Source: CANHEE01 sp043777755
GTDB taxonomy: Bacteria; Bacteroidota; Bacteroidia; Chitinophagales; Saprospiraceae
Reading direction: 5' to 3'
Assembly (NCBI GenBank): GCA_043777755.1
Contig: JAYWHK010000098.1
Span: 1-11,487 of the forward strand
Length of the DNA: 11,487 bases
The notes below the pieces were generated by a model, which was given only the letters and a program-made list of their open reading frames with translations, did no database searches and was not told where the DNA came from. This document shows, one piece after another, positions 6,862 to 11,487 of the stretch (position 1 is its first letter; each line of letters starts with the position of its first letter). Made by a program: the position numbers and the translations under genes.

Positions 6862-7326
6862 TTATTTTTTCATTTTTGCTTTTATCTTTGAGAGCTTATG
6901 AGCATCTGCAATGTCTTGGGGTCTGCCCGCATTGTTTTTTGCTTTGATAAGGTCATCAATATTTAAAAAACTCAGCGAAACGCCTTCAAAATCTGCACTT
7001 GCTCGATGAGCATAACACGTCTCAAATTCAAGACCTTCCAAAGAAACCAATAAGTCAATCCGACAGGGTTCGTAGCCCAATTGTACAACATTATCTTCGG
7101 CTTCGAAGTCAGCAACGCTCAAGCCTAATGCGCCAAAGCCAAAATCTTTTAAAGCGGCTAATAAGTGTTCCAAATTTGTTTCATTTAGCCAAATCCAAAA
7201 ATCAATATCTTTGGTATAGCGAGGATAGCCATGAAAATTTACGGCATAGCCGCCAATGACTAAAAAACGAACTTTATGTACGTTTAATAATCCGATAAAC
7301 TCTTTGAAGTCTTGATTCAGTTCCAT
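6862..7326 (-). CDS. Minimal nucleotidyltransferase (MNT/AbiEii-like fold)
   Basis: The 154-aa product is a minimal polymerase-beta-type nucleotidyltransferase. LVIGGYAVNFHGYPRYTKDIDFWI (in pieces: GG at 25-26, KDIDFW at 39-44) gives the helix-turn GG motif and metal-binding D40 and D42. The third acidic residue is D91 in RIDLLV. The C-terminal segment has DDLIKAKNNAGRPQD (124-138), usual for this family, then a lysine-rich tail. Such proteins occur as partners in toxin-antitoxin-like pairs and transfer nucleotides to a protein or RNA; the target here is unknown. The start at 7326 matches the family's usual N-terminus (MELNQDFKEFIGLLN) and overlaps the upstream gene by 53 nt in another frame. 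The stop codon is 4 nt from a lone CRISPR repeat. Confidence 0.85.
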   Translation of the reverse strand: MELNQDFKEFIGLLNVHKVRFLVIGGYAVNFHGYPRYTKDIDFWIWLNETNLEHLLAALKDFGFGALGLSVADFEAEDNVVQLGYEPCRIDLLVSLEGLEFETCYAHRASADFEGVSLSFLNIDDLIKAKNNAGRPQDIADAHKLSKIKAKMKK

Positions 7327-7456
7327 AAGTACGTTGATTAACTTCTTGTCGAAGGAGCTCTAAACCCATGAGCCGTTCTTGATAAGATAATGATAACCAA
7401 TATATTATGTCATGGCTATCATCTCCTTTTTTTACAATACGGATTACTTTTTCCAT
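7274..7456 (-). CDS. 60-aa partner protein of the nucleotidyltransferase
   Basis: A short basic protein: MEKVIRIVKKGDDSHDIIYW, then a helix (SYQERLMGLELLRQEVNQR, 24-42), then YGTESRLQRVYRIIKRT (44-60). The combination of YWLSLSYQERL, LELLR and a final RLQRVYRIIKR is recognisable from small proteins often encoded directly upstream of minimal nucleotidyltransferases in Bacteroidota; they have no assigned biochemical function. It probably forms an operon with the nucleotidyltransferase, since the two reading frames overlap by 53 nt. A strong promoter match ends only 4 nt before the ATG at 7456, so the mRNA may be leaderless or nearly so. An antitoxin or regulator role is inference only. Confidence 0.7.
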   Translation of the reverse strand: MEKVIRIVKKGDDSHDIIYWLSLSYQERLMGLELLRQEVNQRTYGTESRLQRVYRIIKRT

Positions 7457-7460
7457 ACAA

Positions 7461-7491
7461 CAAAGGTAAATATTTTTCTTAAGAAATCAAA
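7461..7491 (-). promoter_or_regulatory. Full consensus Bacteroidota promoter for the nucleotidyltransferase cassette
   Basis: On the minus strand TTTG (7491-7488) is followed by exactly 19 nt and then TACCTTTG (7468-7461), matching TTTG-N19-TAnnTTTG. This is the best promoter match in the window. The -7 box ends 4 nt before the ATG of the 60-aa gene, and the -33 box overlaps the tail of the upstream terminator. Confidence 0.7.
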
Positions 7492-7529
7492 AAAAACGAA
7501 CAGGTTTTTTAAAAACCTGTTCGTTTTTT
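7491..7529. terminator. Intrinsic terminator at the leader-distal end of the CRISPR array
   Basis: Arms 7491-7509 and 7511-7529 are perfectly complementary (core CGAACAGG, outer A6 and T6 runs), making a hairpin with a U-tract on either strand. It begins 6 nt from the last repeat of the main array. Because array transcription runs leftward, it should end the precursor crRNA just before the promoter of the nucleotidyltransferase cassette. Confidence 0.8.
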
Positions 7530-7534
7530 GACTA

Positions 7535-9821
7535 GTTCCAATCCTGCCTAAAAAGGACGTGGGTCTAAAATTCAAACGGTCGTTTCCGCAACAAGGTTGT
7601 CCATCAAGTTCCAATCCTGCCTAAAAAGGACGTGGGTCTAAAATGGTAAGAAAAAATGGGAAATAAAAAAAAGGTCGATAGTTCCAATCCTGCCTAAAAA
7701 GGACGTGGGTCTAAAATACTCAATGCCGCAAGCGACATTTACTGGTGCATGGTTCCAATCCTGCCTAAAAAGGACGTGGGTCTAAAATTTCACCAAATCT
7801 TATATATATGAAAAAAACGCCTTGTTCCAATCCTGCCTAAAAAGGACGTGGGTCTAAAATTTACCATCTGGCAATAACAACAATCATAATCATCCATAGT
7901 TCCAATCCTGCCTAAAAAGGACGTGGGTCTAAAATTTTTCATTTTTAACTGTTGAACAATTGATCGAGCGTTCCAATCCTGCCTAAAAAGGACGTGGGTC
8001 TAAAATTTCTTATCTCAGTCTCCTAAGACTCAAAAGAATTTGGTTCCAATCCTGCCTAAAAAGGACGTGGGTCTAAAATGATTTGTGTACCTGCAGTTTT
8101 TGGTGTAATAGGTAGTTCCAATCCTGCCTAAAAAGGACGTGGGTCTAAAATAAAAAAAAAATTAAAAAATGTTACAACGTGATCCCGTTCCAATCCTGCC
8201 TAAAAAGGACGTGGGTCTAAAATGATCAGTACAACAACAACCAAAGGAGTAGCAAAGAAAGAGTTCCAATCCTGCCTAAAAAGGACGTGGGTCTAAAATC
8301 ACCAATACATACCAGTTCGTACCCAAAACATTTGTTCCAATCCTGCCTAAAAAGGACGTGGGTCTAAAATTAACATGGTCTAATATATTCGAACCTGGTT
8401 GGTAAGTTCCAATCCTGCCTAAAAAGGACGTGGGTCTAAAATACAAATGGTAAGATTTCAGTTGGTCAAGCGAAGGAGGTTCCAATCCTGCCTAAAAAGG
8501 ACGTGGGTCTAAAATTAAATTTTCAATATTCCCATTAGGAAGTTGTTTCGTAGTTCCAATCCTGCCTAAAAAGGACGTGGGTCTAAAATACACCGCTACA
8601 AAGCGGTGGGCGGTGTAGTGGTGGTTCCAATCCTGCCTAAAAAGGACGTGGGTCTAAAATAAAGGCTGTCGCTTTCCATAGCCACGGAATTTTACTGTTC
8701 CAATCCTGCCTAAAAAGGACGTGGGTCTAAAATATGCCGAAGGATAATATGGAGAATGTGGAGTAGGGAGTTCCAATCCTGCCTAAAAAGGACGTGGGTC
8801 TAAAATTTACAATACTTTTAATAAAGATTTACACAACAAAATGTTCCAATCCTGCCTAAAAAGGACGTGGGTCTAAAATCCTGATGTTGGCGATACTGCG
8901 CCAGAAATTACATTGTTCCAATCCTGCCTAAAAAGGACGTGGGTCTAAAATTTGTAAATTGCGTTTGGTTAATAATTAATTTTTTAAGGTTCCAATCCTG
9001 CCTAAAAAGGACGTGGGTCTAAAATCGACGACCAGTTGTGTTGAAGCTACCATCGTTCAGTTCCAATCCTGCCTAAAAAGGACGTGGGTCTAAAATAGTT
9101 TATTTACTTTTAAAAACAGTGGTACTTGTTGGTTCCAATCCTGCCTAAAAAGGACGTGGGTCTAAAATTCAATAGAATATTGAAGTGGAGCTGTTCCGCC
9201 AGTTGTTCCAATCCTGCCTAAAAAGGACGTGGGTCTAAAATGCATAACAACCATCTTTGGCATTGTAACAAACGCTGAGTTCCAATCCTGCCTAAAAAGG
9301 ACGTGGGTCTAAAATGTAGTCTTCTGACACTTGTTCGTAGATGCTGTCTAGTTCCAATCCTGCCTAAAAAGGACGTGGGTCTAAAATATGGGCAAAATCA
9401 GAAGATGGCTATAAGGCATTCCGTTCCAATCCTGCCTAAAAAGGACGTGGGTCTAAAATACGGGCTTTCCTTGAATCTTCAATTTTTAACCAGTTCCAAT
9501 CCTGCCTAAAAAGGACGTGGGTCTAAAATGAGGAGAGCATTGCTTTGCATGAAGCGATTATTGAGTTCCAATCCTGCCTAAAAAGGACGTGGGTCTAAAA
9601 TAACCAACAAAAGCATTTTTATTGTCTTTTTGAGCGTTCCAATCCTGCCTAAAAAGGACGTGGGTCTAAAATCCCAAGACACATCAGCGACATCAGCATA
9701 GTTCACTCGGGTTCCAATCCTGCCTAAAAAGGACGTGGGTCTAAAATGCTTTTAATGAAGCAAACGAAATAAAGAAAGATGCTAGTTCCAATCCTGCCTA
9801 AAAAGGACGTGGGTCTAAAAT
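7535..9821 (-). CRISPR. CRISPR array, 32 repeats and 31 spacers
   Basis: Thirty-two 37-nt repeats read identically (plus strand: GTTCCAATCC at the start, CCTAAAAAGGACG in the middle, GGGTCTAAAAT at the end). Spacer lengths in plus-strand order are 36,36,34,35,38,34,36,35,35,39,34,35,36,37,34,36,36,36,35,37,34,35,36,37,35,35,33,35,34,38,37. Read on the minus strand the repeat ends ATTGGAAC, close to the ATTGAAAC handle of many type I and type III repeats, which together with the flanking promoter element sets transcription right to left. Internal folding is weak (CCT-TTTT-AGG only). No two spacers look alike. The type is not assigned, because no effector gene is in the window. Confidence 0.97.
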
Positions 9822-10208
9822 AGCATAAATGCCTCTAAATAATTGATTGCAAAACATTTACACTCAAAATAATGAAGCAAAGATAGTTGTTTTATTCTTA
9901 ATAAAAAGTTAATTTTTTATTATTTATAGTTAATTTTTTGTTAAAATAAGATGTTTTAGAAGGATTAAAAAAGGTGTGAAGCAAGAAAATAGCATTGATA
10001 ATCAGCTACTTATGATGAAAAATTATTGTTGTATAGCAATAAGTATTAATATGACATGGGACTTGCGCCGTATAGTATTTTACCCTTAATATTGCAAAAT
10101 AATTCAGTAACAAACTACGCCGCATGGTTCTAATTCCAAAACCGTGCCAAACTTACCAAAACTACGCAACATAACTTTTTTTTTATTTTTTTTAAAAATT
10201 GTAATCCT
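9822..10208. promoter_or_regulatory. CRISPR leader and divergent cas1 upstream region
   Basis: This is 387 bp of very AT-rich non-coding DNA between the array and cas1. For the array, minus-strand TATCTTTG at 9885-9878 matches TAnnTTTG and would start a transcript about 50 nt before the first repeat; the -33 region is not a clear match. A 12-nt direct repeat AGTTAATTTTTT (9907-9918 and 9928-9939) lies just upstream, copies 21 bp apart, so on the same face of the helix. For cas1, TTG at 10063-10065 and TAATATTG at 10087-10094 (one mismatch, 21-nt spacing) is a weak promoter candidate with a leader of about 110 nt. T- and A-runs immediately precede the cas1 start codon. Confidence 0.6.
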
Positions 10209-11261
10209 ATGTTGTTAGTCATTCAATCCTTTGGCGCAAAAATCGCCGTAAAAGATGGACTCTTTGAAGTGAGTACCATCGAAAATCAAACCTATATCAA
10301 GCGAGAGTACGCTGTTTCGGAAGTCAGTAGTATTTGGGTGCAACATGGCTGTTCGCTCACAAACGCCGCAATCGTGTTGGCAATGGACAATGATATTGAC
10401 TTTCTATTGCTCAATCATTTTGGAATGCCCGTAGGTCGTTTTATGCCCATTCGACCAAATAGCATTGTCACTATTCAGCGAGCGCAATTAGAAGCAGCCC
10501 AAAGCACACTCGGTTTTGAGCTTATTCAAGCATGGGTGGCAGAAAAAATGCAAAATCAGATGAACCTCCTGCACTGCCGTTCTCAGCACCACAATAGCAA
10601 AGCAAAATACAATGCGCTCATTCTTAAAAGTATATCACAAATAAAGCAACAAAAAGAACACCTCCTTGCTATCGAAGCAGCTACGATTCAAGATGTTGCA
10701 GAGCAACTACGAGGCATAGAAGGTTTTGCAGGAAGAGCTTATTTTGCAGGACTTTCCGAGCTGTTGCCCGAAAAATATCCTTTTGAGAAACGCACCTACC
10801 AAAATCCTACTGATGCATTTAATAGTTGCTTGAATTATGGTTATGCTATACTATATAGTAAGGTAGAGAGTGCACTCATCAAGGCTGGTCTGAATCCTTA
10901 CGCTGGTTTTTTGCACCGTGATGACTACCAATTCAAAAGTATGGTATATGACTTTGTAGAACCTTATCGCATCTGGGCGGAAGACCCAATCATGAGTGTT
11001 TTCTTGCATAGAGCATTGAATAACAGCCATATACAAAAAAATGAAGAAGGCAAAACTTTACTCTCTGCTTCGGGTAGAAAATTAATAGCGGACGCTATTG
11101 GTGTTTTTTTACAAGAAAAAATTATCTACGAAAACACTCAACAAGAAGTCAGCCGAGAGCGATACCTCTTGTTCAAAGCGCAAAATCTGGCTACTCAACT
11201 CACTCAAACGGAATGTAAAATCGTAACAATACAAGAAAAAGCTATGCGAATGGCAGCGTAG
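10209..11261 (+). CDS. cas1: CRISPR-associated endonuclease Cas1
   Basis: The 350-aa product has the two-part Cas1 layout: a beta-rich N-terminal domain (about 1-90, including GCSLTNAAIVLAMDNDIDFLLL in parts at 47-68) and an alpha-helical catalytic domain. The metal-binding residues are visible: E171 in GIEGFAGRAYF, H236 in GFLHRDDYQ and E251 in YDFVEPYR. NYGYAILYSKVESAL (209-223) with GLNPYAG (227-233) is the characteristic helix before the histidine. With Cas2 it would integrate new spacers at the leader end of the adjacent array. It is divergent from the array, and no cas2 follows in the 226 bp left in the window. No reverse-transcriptase or Cas4 fusion is present. The subtype lineage cannot be told from this sequence by eye. 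Confidence 0.95.
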   Translation: MLLVIQSFGAKIAVKDGLFEVSTIENQTYIKREYAVSEVSSIWVQHGCSLTNAAIVLAMDNDIDFLLLNHFGMPVGRFMPIRPNSIVTIQRAQLEAAQSTLGFELIQAWVAEKMQNQMNLLHCRSQHHNSKAKYNALILKSISQIKQQKEHLLAIEAATIQDVAEQLRGIEGFAGRAYFAGLSELLPEKYPFEKRTYQNPTDAFNSCLNYGYAILYSKVESALIKAGLNPYAGFLHRDDYQFKSMVYDFVEPYRIWAEDPIMSVFLHRALNNSHIQKNEEGKTLLSASGRKLIADAIGVFLQEKIIYENTQQEVSRERYLLFKAQNLATQLTQTECKIVTIQEKAMRMAA

Positions 11262-11274
11262 CAGCTATTGTCCT

Positions 11275-11319
11275 CAATCCGTTTGTTTGCCATTAGCCTC
11301 AATCCTAAAGGACGGATTG
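11275..11319. repeat. Hairpin after cas1 containing a CRISPR-repeat-like fragment
   Basis: CAATCCGT at 11275-11282 pairs with ACGGATTG at 11312-11319. Inside, CAATCCTAAAGGACG at 11300-11314 equals the array repeat's CAATCCTGCCTAAAAAGGACG with six bases missing. It may serve as a 3' end of the cas1 transcript; no T-tract follows. The resemblance to the repeat may be chance. Confidence 0.3.
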
Positions 11320-11390
11320 TACTGTTTGGTGTTCTGTTTATCGTACTATGACTATATGTGTTTGGACACTACGTACCACGTCACCCTTTA

Positions 11391-11420
11391 GGGCAATGTC
11401 ATTAAGCTAAGAATTTTATA
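11391..11420 (+). repeat. Third copy of the MITE terminal motif
   Basis: ATGTCATTAAGCTAAG followed by AATTTTA (11396-11418) matches the outer arms of the element at 3265-3569. It is preceded by CCCTTTAGGG, which also occurs in that element at 3477-3486. It may be one end of a second element continuing past the window edge. The remaining bases to 11487 are AT-rich and show no gene. Confidence 0.5.
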
Positions 11421-11487
11421 GCCATTTTTTCATAATTATCTAAAAATCAATTGATTATAAAATATTTTAAAAAAATAAAGCCTTTAA

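Noticed and set aside
8276..8485. Open frames running through the CRISPR array, for example 8276-8485 minus and 9303-9509 plus
   Set aside because: They are translations of the repeat unit and unrelated spacers; the recurring peptide comes from the repeat itself.
7535..9821. Assigning the array to a specific CRISPR type
   Set aside because: The ATTGGAAC end is compatible with several type I and III systems, and no effector or cas6 gene is present to decide.
11348..11413. Short plus-strand frame starting MTICVW as a possible cas2
   Set aside because: It encodes only about 21 residues, lacks the Cas2 N-terminal strand and aspartate, and runs into the MITE terminal motif.

Overview
The window is AT-rich DNA that looks like a member of the Bacteroidota. 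Three observations support this: an esterase carries a C-terminal type IX secretion (Por) sorting domain, several promoter-like sites match the Bacteroidota -7 consensus TAnnTTTG, and start codons generally lack Shine-Dalgarno sequences. No species can be named from the sequence alone.

Left part (1-5250): the tail of an RMD1/YagE (DUF155)-like protein; a convergent TolC-like outer membrane efflux protein; an unrecognised three-helix membrane protein; a small stand-alone TIR-domain protein; and a secreted alpha/beta-hydrolase esterase with an N-terminal starch-binding-like domain. The gaps are rich in palindromes: a 28-bp perfect hairpin flanked by an imperfect 43-nt direct repeat, a 0.3-kb MITE-like nested palindrome directly upstream of the esterase, and an ACGGAGAAACGGAG-type palindrome followed by a bidirectional terminator.

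Middle (5250-7530): a response regulator with a receiver and a sigma-54-type AAA+ domain but no Fis DNA-binding domain, then a two-gene cassette (a 60-aa protein overlapping a minimal nucleotidyltransferase). A solitary degenerate CRISPR repeat lies 4 nt beyond the nucleotidyltransferase stop codon, so the cassette sits between the main array and an outlying repeat.

Right part (7535-11487): a CRISPR array of 32 identical 37-nt repeats and 31 spacers, read leftwards as judged by the ATTGGAAC repeat end and a TATCTTTG promoter element in the flanking leader; then a divergent cas1 with all three catalytic residues. No cas2, cas6 or effector gene is visible, so the type cannot be settled. The window ends with another copy of the MITE terminal motif.

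The most interesting reading is that the nucleotidyltransferase pair was inserted at the old, leader-distal end of the array. It has its own promoter and an intrinsic terminator separating it from array transcription. It may be a toxin-antitoxin-like or defence module travelling with the array; this is inference.
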